Positions 10,334 through 20,077 of a stretch of DNA of 32,651 bases are shown here, one piece after another. Numbering within the stretch: the first letter of the stretch is position 1; each line of letters starts with the position of its first letter. The stretch comes from Cryoendolithus antarcticus (taxonomy: Eukaryota; Ascomycota; Dothideomycetes; Cladosporiales; Cladosporiaceae): positions 1-32,651 of the forward strand of contig NAJO01000105.1 of the NCBI GenBank assembly GCA_002077065.1. Reading direction: 5' to 3'. A program made the position numbers and the translations under genes. The notes below the pieces were generated by a model. It was not told where the DNA came from, searched no databases, and was given only the letters and a program-made list of their open reading frames with translations.

Positions 10334-10606
10334 CTCCTGTAGTACTACCATACAATGACCATATCCTCACTATTGCTTGTGACCTGTTCATCTTCGACTT
10401 CCGAGTCGAGTAGCGCCTCGGATAACTCTCGAGCTGTCGCAACACAAAGCTGATGAAAGGAGAGGTCAGATATCGCGATGGTGACCACTAACAGATCATC
10501 TCACGTAGCAGGCGTGCAGAACGCACACTATCATTATACATATGCGAGGGGACAATCTCCACCTATGTGCTGTCGATCCCTTTCTTACCATTGCCTGCTG
10601 AAGAAA
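10334..10606. other. Intergenic sequence
   Basis: This is sequence between the 2EXR-type gene and the terminal repeat of the next transposon. Nothing recognisable is seen. Confidence 0.4.
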
Positions 10607-11187
10607 GTAACGTCCGTCCCTGTATAGAGAGACGCCCGGTATAGCGAGACACTTTTGCGTTCCTATCTCAATATTGTTTCTGAAGGCATAGATATTGCTG
10701 TGATATGCACGTCGACCTATTCCCTATCCGTTTAGTCGCTACGTAGATGGGCACAATGTCTTGAGCAGCGATATACGTTGTTCTCTCACTGGATAACTTA
10801 CTGCTGCGAGCTGTCGCTCCGATTCTCTGGCTGCGATGAGTGGTGAATAAGCATGTCAATGAGGTCGAAAGAAGGCTCGGCAGGTTCGCCATATAGAGCA
10901 ACAGCCCGCTTGAGTTCCGGGCTGCTGCTCGCTGTTGGTCTATGCTCGTAAGCTTTCGAATGAAAAATCTCCGTTTCGTTTGCTGAAGCTGCGAGCAAAA
11001 CTTAGCCGATATCGCGCGACTGATTATCTCTGATTCGACTAAAGGAGTTAAGCGGTCAACATAGGGGGACGCCATATATCGTGCCAGGTCATTCTTTTGG
11101 CATAAGGCGCAATATTATGGCATATCCCAGTGTAGCGGAGCGTAATAGCTATATCAAGAGATTCCACGAGTTTCTATGGACCAGTGG

Positions 11188-11223
11188 CTAGTGACTGAGG
11201 GCGTCTCGAGCCTCAGTCGCTAG
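11188..11223. repeat. Inverted repeat, 13-bp arms
   Basis: CTAGTGACTGAGG (11188-11200) and CCTCAGTCGCTAG (11211-11223) are complementary except at one position, with a 10-base spacer. The hairpin sits 58 bases before the transposase ATG, inside the element leader. It may be a protein-binding site or an incidental structure. Confidence 0.6.
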
Positions 11224-11280
11224 GTCAAACTCTGCAACCATTTGCGCGGCGAGTCTCTCTACGATAGCCACGGCTTTGAG

Positions 11281-12823
11281 ATGGACAAAGCCAGTCGGGT
11301 CCTAGCGGAGGCACTTCCCGCTAGCGTTCCCAGGTCGTACCGTGCAATCGCAGATCACGGCGGAGTTCCTCACGCAACCCTGCACCACCGTGCGCACGGC
11401 CGACAGTCAACCGAATCTAAAGCACAGGGCCAGCAATACCTGACTCCTTTCGAAGAGACCGCAATGGTAGAGTTCATGTTACAGATGGCCGAGCTTGGTA
11501 CCCCAATACGAATTAAGTACATACCATCCATAGCCTTGACTGCCACGCGCCATAGGCCGGAAGCGAACAGACCAGGCAAACCTCCAGGTAAGAACTGGGC
11601 CAAAGCCCTTGAGAAACGGCATCCTGAGCTCAGTGCAAGGAGGGTCAGGGCACTGGACTGGAATCGTCACGAGAAGAACATAAATGAAAAGGTAGAACAT
11701 TGGTTTGAGGTGATCGGCAAGGTAATAGAAGTTCCAGTCATCCTGGCTGAGAACGTCTACAATATGGACGAGACGGGAGTTATGCTCTCCATGCTCGGGT
11801 CCGTGAAGGTCCTGGTTGGACGAGATGACATACGGGACTACTCAGGTGCGCGTGTCAAGCGCATAGTGGTGACTGCTGTCGAATGCATTAGTGCTGGCGG
11901 TAGGTACCTGAACCCTATGGTTATCTGGCCAGTTACTACGCACCGAAGCAATTGGACAACCTTCCCTACGCCGGGATGGCATTACGCCTGCTCCGAATCG
12001 GGGTACACTGACTCTAAGCTTAGCCTTGAGTGGCTCACACGTATTTTCGATCCTCAAACCAACGACCGAGCGAATGGTAGGTCGCGGGTGCTGATCTGCG
12101 ACGGTTTCGGCACTCACAAGACGCTTGAGCTCTTGGAGCATTGCTTTGCTAACAACATTTTTCTGTGCCGTCTCCCCTCTTACACATCTTACAAGCTCCA
12201 ACCTTGCGACATTGCAGTCTTTGCTCCGTTGAAGACAGCCTACCGCGATGCCATTGAGCGTCTAGAGCGAGGAGGTGTTAATAAAATCGGCAAGCAACCT
12301 TTCACCTCCTTATATAGCCCCCCAAGCCAGGTAGCTTTCAATAAGAGAAACATCATTGCAGAGTGGAGCAAAGGCGGAATATTCCCGCTAAACCCCCAAA
12401 GATTATCAAAGTCTACAGCGACATTTGCGGAAGCTCACCAAGGCCGCGCAAACGTCTATAGTAAGGAGTACCCTGCAGCAAGAACGGATCCGTTTCTTAC
12501 TTAAGGCCAACAATGAGGCTAAAGTCCGACGTCTAACAAAGTCGATTGTACTAGGGAAAGCGAGAGTGATGAGCTATGAGGACCTCGTAGCCGCCCGAGC
12601 AAAGCGAATGGAGAAGGACGCCGGTAAAGCAGCCAAGACCAAGCGTAGAGGGAATAGAAAAGGTAGAGTGCAGACAACATGCACACCAGGTGCAAGCACT
12701 GCAGCAGCACCCGTTGTGATGCCAGAGCCGGCCAGCGTTTCGCTCCAGGCAACCGAGGCACGATCAGAGGAGAGCCTACTTGCGCCCTGCCCTGGTAGAG
12801 CACCGGTAGCGAAAATGTGGTAA
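11281..12823 (+). pseudogene. Pogo-like DDE transposase, frameshifted
   Basis: The likely start is the ATG at 11281 (MDKASRVLAEALP). A psq helix-turn-helix follows (ADHGGVPHATLHHRAHGRQS), then a CENP-B/Tc5-type DNA-binding domain (GKNWAKALEKRHPEL) and the catalytic core. Catalytic aspartates are visible in NMDETG (codon 11767), ICDGFGTH (12100) and LQPCD (12208), a DDD triad with 35 residues between the last two. The frame ends at 12502. A protein-like tail lies in another frame from about 12405 to 12823 (LQRHLRKLTKAAQ, NNEAKVRR, VLGKARVMSYEDL), matching the conserved basic coiled tail of these transposases. A linker between core and tail seems deleted and the frame lost, so the gene is unlikely to be active. 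Confidence 0.85.
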
Positions 12824-12824
12824 T

Positions 12825-13062
12825 CTGTTCGTCGCGTCGATGCGTCGGCCGAGAGATCACTTGCACTACACTCCAGCATCGTGCACGCGGACGAAGGTCG
12901 CTCAGAGACGAGGCCAGAAGCCCACGGTACCAAACTCCATTGGAAAAGAAATTACTCGTGAAGTTATTGATGCAGCAGGTTGCACAAGGACATCCTGTCC
13001 AAGAAAGTATTCTGGTTCGATCGCCTGCACCCTCACCCATGTTCGTTTTCTTGCTACGATAA
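12825..13062 (+). pseudogene. Second pogo-like transposase N-terminal fragment
   Basis: About 60 residues (HRARGRRSLRDEARS, then QTPLEKKLLVKLLMQQVAQG) match the helix-turn-helix region of the same transposase family. They lie just downstream of the first copy in the same orientation. The homologous bases also occur inverted at about 27600-27760. Nothing of the catalytic core follows. Confidence 0.6.
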
Positions 13063-13148
13063 ACAACGAAGCGATAGAAGTAACTTAATTTAGTTCTACC
13101 TACTCACTCGAACCATTGCTACAAGAAAAACACGTCGTGTCGACCCCC

Positions 13149-13979
13149 TCAAGAGCGAACGTAGATCAGACCTTCCTTAGATTCCGCAGCGGTCCACTCA
13201 TCACCGAGATTACTAGCATCTTTCAGATCCACCTCAATCACGTCTTCATCGTGCTCATCCTCGATCGTGTACCTCCTTGTTACCATGCAAGACCACTGTC
13301 GGGGTTTTGACAGCTTCAAGTTCTCAAGAAGCCGACTCGACAGCCATTTGTGCCCTACTTCGCGATACTTGATTGTACATATCTGCTCGCCGCGGGCAAC
13401 GATGCGGGTACTGTTGCTAGCAAGCCTGCCGAAATCGCCTTGAATGGATGGATCAACATCACGGTTGGCGAAGGGTAAGATAACGCCAGCCGCTGTGAGG
13501 GAGAGACTGAGGGGAGCCGTCATTTGGCCTTGTACTTCTTGCTGGTCGAGAGATGTTTGACCAAATTGTGTCTCGGTCAAGGTGCAGAAACCCACAATCA
13601 TGTATATTTTTTTTCCTTTAAGGACGGTTTTTTCGATCCATTTCTTTGTCTCTGCATGGCTGATAGCTTCGTCGAACCACGCATCCGAATTGTCAATGGC
13701 GTAAGTCTTGAAGCATCTTGGTTCGATGCGTATTTGACTCGCAGAACGCTTCGAAAATGCTAGCGAGAGGAGAGCGGTGACGGAAGATGTGAAGCTCGCT
13801 CTCGAGTCCTGCTGAGAATGTTCGGCGTAGTCGAATATGCTCGGGATTGGCTTCGGAGCTTCGGCAAAGGGGGGCTTGTGATAGCCTTCCAGAGGTTGAT
13901 CGATGCTGGTGACCAGTCTTCCAAGGCTAACGGCTTCAAATGGAAGCAAGAGCGAGTTGGGTATGACAGTGAGAGACAT
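13149..13979 (-). CDS. Uncharacterised fungal protein, possibly gasdermin-like
   Basis: The preferred start is the ATG at 13977-13979, giving 276 residues. A farther ATG at 14127-14129 adds 50 residues of low-quality sequence. Segments in order are: SLGRLVTSIDQPLEGYH near the N-terminus, a Ser/Ala-rich stretch, AFSKRSASQIRI, DNSDAWFDEAI then a helix-like KKWIEKTVLKGK, the strand IYMIVGFCTLTE, a small-residue/hydrophobic stretch SLSLTAAGVILPF, the strand ARGEQICTIKYREV, and an acidic tail. I recognise the sequence type as a conserved fungal family without assigned function. The order 'strand, W-containing helix, GxxIYxVxx strand, variable insert, ...G..I.tikYr.v strand' resembles the gasdermin pore-forming domain; this is a fold-level inference only. 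It is divergent from the TPR-CHAT protease gene 776 bases away. Fungal gasdermins are known to be encoded beside protease-domain receptor genes. Confidence 0.7.
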   Translation of the reverse strand: MSLTVIPNSLLLPFEAVSLGRLVTSIDQPLEGYHKPPFAEAPKPIPSIFDYAEHSQQDSRASFTSSVTALLSLAFSKRSASQIRIEPRCFKTYAIDNSDAWFDEAISHAETKKWIEKTVLKGKKIYMIVGFCTLTETQFGQTSLDQQEVQGQMTAPLSLSLTAAGVILPFANRDVDPSIQGDFGRLASNSTRIVARGEQICTIKYREVGHKWLSSRLLENLKLSKPRQWSCMVTRRYTIEDEHDEDVIEVDLKDASNLGDEWTAAESKEGLIYVRS

Positions 13980-14754
13980 ACGGTCGGAGGGACTGCGTAG
14001 TACAGGAAGGCATCTAGTCGAGAAGCAAAATGACCTATATGACACGCGTATCGACAGAGGATGGTAGCTGCTCATCCGATAGCAGCTAAGCCACCACAGG
14101 CGTCGTAGCTTTGAGACAAGGCTGTGCATACGTCACGTCGCATACTGGGCTCAGGGCCGGTCAGCTTCAAGCTGACGGTGGCGCGGACCGATCGCCTCCA
14201 TCGCGCCTATGGGGCAGAGGGCTGTGGTGTGTTTGCGGGAGCTACCTTGGGAAGTCTGAAAAATACAATTGTGTACAACAAAGTTAGTATCTATCGCAAC
14301 CTGCTGTATGTCAGACAGATATGTCAATGATGTACTTCGTTCAATACAATAATGCTTTCGGTTGTATGTAGAACGGTGTGTAGTGCGTATCAGGCAATGG
14401 GCACGGACCGAGTGCTGGGTAGCTTATGGGGCTGTGCAGTCCTCTTGCCCCGCACTCCGTGTCTGTGTCGATATGCACTAATGCATGGACTTCAAAGCAC
14501 GGATCCCTGTACGAAACTGCCGCTGCTGCGACAGACGTGCACCGATGCCTGGCCCAAATCGCTGACATGTGGATCCAGTCTGCGTAGATGCGTCGCAAGG
14601 GTAAGTCGTTCGATATATATGACAGCAAATCTTTTGTCGCTGAATTAGCGTTCATCACAGCAAGGCGGTATGCCAGCACTCCTTACGCGCAGTTTCGAAT
14701 CACTCCTTACGCAACTTGGATTCTTATCAAACTTGGCAAAAGCTTCAAGCCCCC
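13980..14754. other. Divergent intergenic region
   Basis: This 775-base interval separates the minus-strand gasdermin-like candidate from the plus-strand TPR-CHAT gene and must hold both promoters unless the longer N-terminus of the former is real. GATATATAT at 14612-14620, about 135 bases before the CHAT ATG, is the only TATA-like element I see. No further gene is supported. Confidence 0.45.
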
Positions 14755-17554
14755 ATGATGGAAATTGCACGTTTCTTGCTGAGGCAAGCAACAGATACTA
14801 TTGAATTTGCCACAGCAGGATTGAGTATGACTGATAACAGTCATGAACTTCATGCTGGATACCTTAGTAAGCTGAGGGCGATCGTGAAAACGCTGTATAA
14901 GGGGACTGGAGAAATGGGGGTTCTGGAAGAGGCCATTGATACAGCTCGACAAGCAGTGCACTCCGCTCCATTCGATCATCCAGACCGGGTAGATCTTTTG
15001 AACAACCTTGGAATCTCACTTGGGACACGGTATGAGCGCACTGGAGAGATGAAGGACCTTGTAGAGTCTATCAACGTAGCTCGACAAGCAGTGCACTTCG
15101 CTCCACTCGATCATCCAGACCGGGTAGATCTTTTGAACAACCTTGGAATCTCACTTGGGACACGGTATGAGCGCACTGGAGAGATGAATGACCTTGTAGA
15201 GTCTATCAACGTAGCTCGACAAGCAGTGCAATTCGCTCCACTCGATCACCCAGACCGGGCAGCCTTCTTAAACAACCTCGGAAACAGGCTTAGGAGACGG
15301 TATGAGCGCGTTGCAGAGATGGAAACCCTAGAAGAAGCCGTTGACAGAGCTCGCCAATCAGTGCACCCAAGTGCACACAATCACCCAGACCGGGCAGCCT
15401 TTTTGAACAACCTTGGAATCTCACTTTGGACACGGTATGAGCGCACTGAAGAGATGAAGGACATGGAAGAGGCTATCAATGTAGCTCGACAAGCAGTGCA
15501 CTCGACGCCACTCACTCACCCAGGCCGAGCAATCCGCTTAAGCAACCTCGTAAACGGCCTTGGGAAACGGTACGAGCATACTAGAGAGATAGAGGACCTA
15601 GAAGAGGCCGTCAACACAGCTCGGCAAGTAGTGGACTTGACTCCACTGGGTCACCTGCACCGGGCAGCCTTCTTGAACAGTCTTGGCACCTGTCTTGGGA
15701 GACGATATGAGCATGCTGGAGAGATAGAGGACTTGGAAGAGGCTATCGTCAAAGTTCGACAAGCAGTGCTCTCGACTTCGCTCCATCACATCGACCGGGC
15801 AAAGCGCTTGAACAACCTTGGTACCTGGTTAGAGCGACGGTATGAGCGCATTGGAGAGATGAACGATTATGGAGAATCCTCTCGATGCTATCTGGGAGCT
15901 TTTGATTGCATTATCGCCGTTCCTCTCGAGCGTGTAAGGGCTACTGCTCGCTGTCTCAGCATGCTAGCAAAGCTGCGTAGAGTCCCCGAAGCGATAAAGC
16001 TTGGAAAAACCGCTCTTGATCTTCTCCCTACAGCGCATACCCGCGATCTCGATCAAAACGACCAGCAATTCGTGCTATCCAGCTTTGCGGGCATAGCCTC
16101 CGATCTCTGTACTTTGCTGCTTTCAGAAGGTCGGTTGCACGAGGCTGTAGAGTGTCTCGAGCAAGGTCGTGCTATCATCATTAGCCAGTTACTGGATGAT
16201 CGAAGCGACATAACTGGCCTCTATGAAAGACACCCAGCACTAGCTCGGTGCTATCAATCTCTCGTGGCAGAGGTCAACACACCCTTTGGCTGCGCCAAAG
16301 ATGACGCTACTACAATCTTGAAGGCGATACGACGCCGCGAGGCAGTGAAAAAGCTCGAGGACTGTCTTGAGAATATAAGGGCCACCCCTGGTCACGAGCG
16401 ATTTCTTCGCAGTCAGACCATTGTACAGATGCAGGAAGAAATATGCGATGGTTGCGTCGTTATGGTGAACATCTCAACGATCAGGAGCGATGCAGTCATA
16501 ATGACTAAGGACTCCTTACAAGCAATACCCCTTCCATTGCTAAGTGTAGATGACGCAAGGTGGTGGCTAGGAATTAAATGGAGACCTAAGTCGAAAGCCG
16601 AGGTTCTGAAGAAGAATAACGACTTTGGGGAATACCTTGCTTGGCTCTGGTACGCCTGCGTGAAGGACATACTTGACCGTATCTCTGCCAACCATAAAGG
16701 CCAACATCAAGCACTGCCGCGAGTCTGGTGGATCGGTTGCGGTCTCGCAAACTCTATGCCCTTCCACGCCGCGGGCATCCATACTGGTGGTTCGCTAGAG
16801 AACGCCCTCAGCAGGTCAACATCATCATACACGCCTTTAATGAGGGCACTCAGATATGCGCGCAGCCAGATCAAGCACACCCAGCGCGATCAGATTGCGC
16901 AATATCAGATGCTCATAACACTCATGCCGACGACGCCTAAGGGAGCCAACGACAAGGATCGTTTTCTTGCGTTGAGGGGTGTTGCTGAAGAAGCAGAAAC
17001 TATCCTTGGCATAGTCCCCTCTAATGTGAGCACTACTGTCCGCATGACACCCGATACGAAAGACGTCCTGAGCCGCCTGGAAGACTGTCACATAGCGCAT
17101 TTCGCATGTCATGGCATATCAAACACAACAGATCCATCCAGAAGCAGCCTCGTGTTACAGCAAATCGCCCCAGACGGAACGCTCGAGCAAGACCATTTAT
17201 CAGTCTACCGTATCTCGCACCTGCGGCTGAAGCATGCAAAGATTGCCTACCTTTCGGCATGCTCGACAGCGGAGAACAACGGGGCAAGACTGCGAGATGA
17301 AGTAATTCACATTGTGAGCGGCTTCCAAGTAGCGGGATTCCCTCATGTCATTGGGTCACTTTGGCCGGTTGGAGACGACGAATGTGTGCAGGTAGCAGGG
17401 CGATTTTATTCATCTCTATTTCGGCATGGAGGTAAGCCAGACATGGCAGGTGGACGGGTGGCATGCGCACTAACACGAAGCGGTGATGGCGGTGCGCGCT
17501 GACAACATCGACATGCCGTTAAACTGGGCGCAATTTGTTCATTTCGGTGCTTGA
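14755..17554 (+). CDS. TPR-CHAT protease-like protein
   Basis: This is a caspase-family (clan CD) CHAT domain fused to TPRs, a sensor-protease architecture. From the ATG at 14755 there is a short helical leader, then seven 45-residue TPR units at 14914-15858 (type DLEEAINVARQAV..HPDRA..LNNLG..L..RYERTGE). A helical linker follows (SDITGLYERHPALA), then the CHAT region with FACHG (His codon about 17110) and YLSACSTAEN (Cys codon about 17260) forming the catalytic dyad. Unspliced, the frame ends at 17502 with an unrelated tail. The expected family C-terminus (DMPLNWAQFVHFGA, TGA at 17552) lies in another frame. A 49-base intron at 17432-17480 (donor GTAAGC, branch CACTAACAC, acceptor GAAG) restores it, giving 916 residues; a one-base frameshift is the alternative. 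The gene is divergent from the gasdermin-like candidate. Confidence 0.85.
14986..15255 (+). repeat. Near-identical 135-base TPR repeat pair
   Basis: Bases 14986-15120 and 15121-15255 differ at only three positions by eye. They code for successive 45-residue TPR units. The other units of the array are more diverged, so this pair points to a recent duplication or gene conversion inside the sensor array. Confidence 0.85.
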
Positions 17555-17754
17555 ATTTACTGGTCTCGTCCATCTAGACTAGAAGTAGAGAAAGTTAGAC
17601 CGTGATGCTGAAATATTTGCTATGAAAGTGGCGCATTGCACTCCCACAACAGTACGATGAAGTACAAGCGCGCGATTTGACGGCTTCACCATGCTTGTTC
17701 CAAATCCGTAACCTGGTGGAAGCAGGCGACGCCTTCATTCAGGGATGCACACAT
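17555..17754. other. Intergenic sequence
   Basis: This is a short stretch after the TPR-CHAT gene. No gene or repeat was recognised. Confidence 0.4.
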
Positions 17755-18055
17755 CGACCACACGTTAGCGAAGCGTAGCCTATAAGCATGTTTCATTTAG
17801 CGTGCGGCTCTAACAGGCTGTAGCGACAGACCCGTGTCACGTGGCGTGATGGAGGCTTCAAGAGTCGTGATCGCGCGCCATGATTGATACCGACGCTAGT
17901 AACAATGTTGGTGGTTTGCTGTAATTGCGCACAGTAACATAACTTGAGCGTGTGGCACTGCTAGGCAGCAGCAAGGAAAACTTATAAGGTGGCCTATAAA
18001 CCCTTCTAGATCCCTAGTCTTACGCCACAGTTAATACCAACGCTAACGTGGAGCA
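17755..18055 (-). mobile_element. Pogo-type repeat fragment (copy C), internally duplicated
   Basis: Two successive partial copies of the transposon leader lie in tandem. The blocks GCGTGCGGCTCTAACAGGC and GCGTGTGGCACTGCTAGGC each lead on to a CGCTA(G/A)...AA segment like those at 1.99-2.12 and 27.90-28.02 kb. Neither a terminal repeat nor transposase sequence is present. The copy is strongly diverged. Confidence 0.5.
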
Positions 18056-18354
18056 CGGTCCAGTGGCCAACTAGGCCTAATCTGGCAATGCTGAGGCCTA
18101 ATGTGGATGCCGCAGAACATCAGCTCCAAACTGTCTGATCAACACATAGTTTATTCGATTTGGGAGTGGAATGGTCTTGTTGCAGGGATCGTGCTCCTGG
18201 AGGTCGGTACTTTGAAGCTGGCCACGCAAGCGTCTAGGACAAGATCGCCCGTTAGGGCTCGGCTGCTCCTTCCCGCAAGCTGAAGCCACACGTGGCGGTG
18301 CGAGCTCGCAAGTGATACAAAGCTTGATGACAAAGACCGGCGACTTTTGGCGGG
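18056..18354. other. Decayed sequence after the copia integrase start
   Basis: The minus strand holds short frames that may be remains of the integrase, but no motif is secure. No gene is supported. Confidence 0.35.
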
Positions 18355-19405
18355 CTACTGTAGGCTCTTGCCGTCAGTAATAAGCGTTAGCAAGCGCTCT
18401 TTGTCGAGTCCCATGTATGTTGAGTGGACAAGGTCAACACTGACCTCGTCAAACACCCTTTTAGGTCGCGGAGCCGGAACACGAGAATGCTGCTTCTTGA
18501 ACTTACCCTGAGAACATGCGTCGCAGCGTCCATGTACGCAGTCACCTTGAACTGTCACTCCCTCAGCATCGAGCTCTTTAAGAGCACGATCGGTAAAGTG
18601 ACCAAGGCGGACATGCCAGAGTTCTGCCGGTGCAGTTGTTGCAGGCGGCAAGCGAGAGTTGAGTAATACCGGCGGGACGAACGACGGCTCAGAGGCATTG
18701 TTCGTCCAATTTAAAGCAATCATGACACTCGCACTACTTTGAGGTTTGTAGCTGTCAGCTAGTACCAAATGTGGTAGTCCATGTAGCTCCTTAAGATCCA
18801 TCAGGTAGTTAGCATTGCCGTCGCAATCGCGATTGTAAAGCGCAAATTCTTCACTAGAGTAGAAGACCTTCTTAGAGCGTAGTACGCGCTCAGAGATAAG
18901 CTTGACGCCAAGTAAAGGCACGTACAGAACGTCTGTGAATGTGATCCGTGTCTCTCTGCCATCTTTGCCAATCACAGGCAACATAACATTGCCAAGGGCA
19001 TGACCTTTCAGAATGCGGTTGTCGCCAATCATGACTCCAGAATCGACAGTGACGGACTTGTTGTCGACAAAGTCTTTCATGTCGTTTGTGCAGTGGTAGT
19101 AGGAGCCAGAGTCGAGGCAGCAGTTGCGCGCGGAAGAAGGCATAGCCGATGTTGCTGATATTGCGCGGCCAATTGGACGTACGACCAAAGTGAGTGCCTG
19201 TGTCGAGGTGCTCTTATCGTCGTCCTTCTTATCCTTCTTCTTCTTCTTCTTCCTGCTATCACCTGACTTTGATCGCTTCTCAGGGTGCTTCTGCCAGCAA
19301 TCGATTTCAACATGACCGTCGTGTTTGCAGTGAGAGCAATCCTTCGCTAGTTGCTGCGAGCTACCGTAGCTTGTGTTGTCGTGCCTGCCGAGTGAGATTG
19401 ACCTT
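18355..19405 (-). pseudogene. Ty1/copia polyprotein fragment: zinc knuckle, protease, pre-integrase
   Basis: On the minus strand one frame holds a gag-type zinc knuckle (CSHCKHDGHVEIDC, CX2CX4HX4C, at 19297-19338), then a lysine run coded by AAG repeats. The aspartic protease region follows (CCLDSGSYYHCTND, catalytic D in DSG, about 19100-19130). The GAG-pre-integrase zinc-binding module is WHVRLGH...CDACSQGK (HX4H, CX2C), followed by the first strand of the integrase core (VSVDLVHS, TLITD). The frame stops at 18355-18357, well before the rest of integrase, and no reverse transcriptase or RNase H was found. This is a truncated, dead copia element, unlikely to be mobile. Confidence 0.8.
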
Positions 19406-19546
19406 CTCAGTTCGCTTCAGCTCTTTGTCGTGATCCAGCAAATCAGCGATCAGGTTGTCCAGCGTTGGCAGCCTTGATTTAGTAAGCTTGTCGTTATCAA
19501 TTGGTAGCAGTCGAAGCGATGCTCGTGTGATGTTTGCCTATTTCAT

Positions 19547-20077
19547 TTAGAATGGAGCAACTCTATTAATGAATTCGTATACCTTGAGCTCTGCGTCCGT
19601 TGTCAACTTGAACGCCTCGAGGCGACGGAGTGCGTGCGTATACTGTGAAGTGAACGCTTCGACGTCCTTGCCGTCAAATTGAAGAGATCGCCAACAGCTA
19701 TAGGCCTCCATACGTTGTGCAGGGCCAGATCCTTCATATTCCTTGAGATGTATCCACATAGCTGAGGCACCTTCAATGCCTACAAGCTCTTGACAGATCT
19801 CCGGAGTGAATGCAGTCATGATCACTCGTGCTGCACGTGAGCCACGAGCATCCCAGTCTGCGTACTTCTCCTCGTGCTTGTCCATATCAGAGTAGCACTT
19901 TGTGATGTTGCCGAGTCCATCAGTGTGAGCCTGAGCAACGTCTTTTCCATTCACCTGATCAACTAGCTTTGGAGCTAGCTCCCTGCCCTGTACGATGTCC
20001 TATGCTCTTACTTCCCTCAGATGATACTGCACCTACCGTGCCCAGGCAGGATAATTCTCCCGCCCTTTGAGCTTCAT
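19547..20077 (-). pseudogene. Ty1/copia gag (UBN2-type) with two stops
   Basis: The minus-strand frame from an ATG at 20075-20077 starts MKLKGRENYPAWAR, the typical start of copia capsid proteins. It continues to MWIHLKEYEG, AYSCWRSLQFDGKDVEAFTSQY and YEFINRVAPF. Two TAG codons interrupt it at 20033-20035 and 20000-20002. Both sit where relatives would be expected to have Q or W, so each could come from a single C-to-T or G-to-A change. A frameshift and further stops separate it from the zinc-knuckle/protease frame downstream. The order and strand agree with the fragment at 18355-19405, so this is one decayed element. Confidence 0.75.

Larger units (their letters stand above)
10607..13065 (+). 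mobile_element. Decayed pogo-type DNA transposon
   Basis: The left end is a terminal repeat starting GTAACGTCCGTCCCTGTATA at 10607. This is the reverse complement, with a few changes, of the ends seen at 23815-23855 and 24641-24656. About 670 bases of leader precede the transposase start at 11281, the same layout as copy E at 27.5-28.5 kb. The transposase runs to 12823 with damage. A second N-terminal transposase fragment in the same orientation follows. No convincing right terminal repeat was found, so the right boundary is approximate. Confidence 0.7.

Noticed and set aside
13980..14129. A 50-residue N-terminal extension of the gasdermin-like candidate
   Set aside because: The sequence is low quality and basic/aromatic without pattern, and the ATG at 13979 directly precedes the protein-like part.
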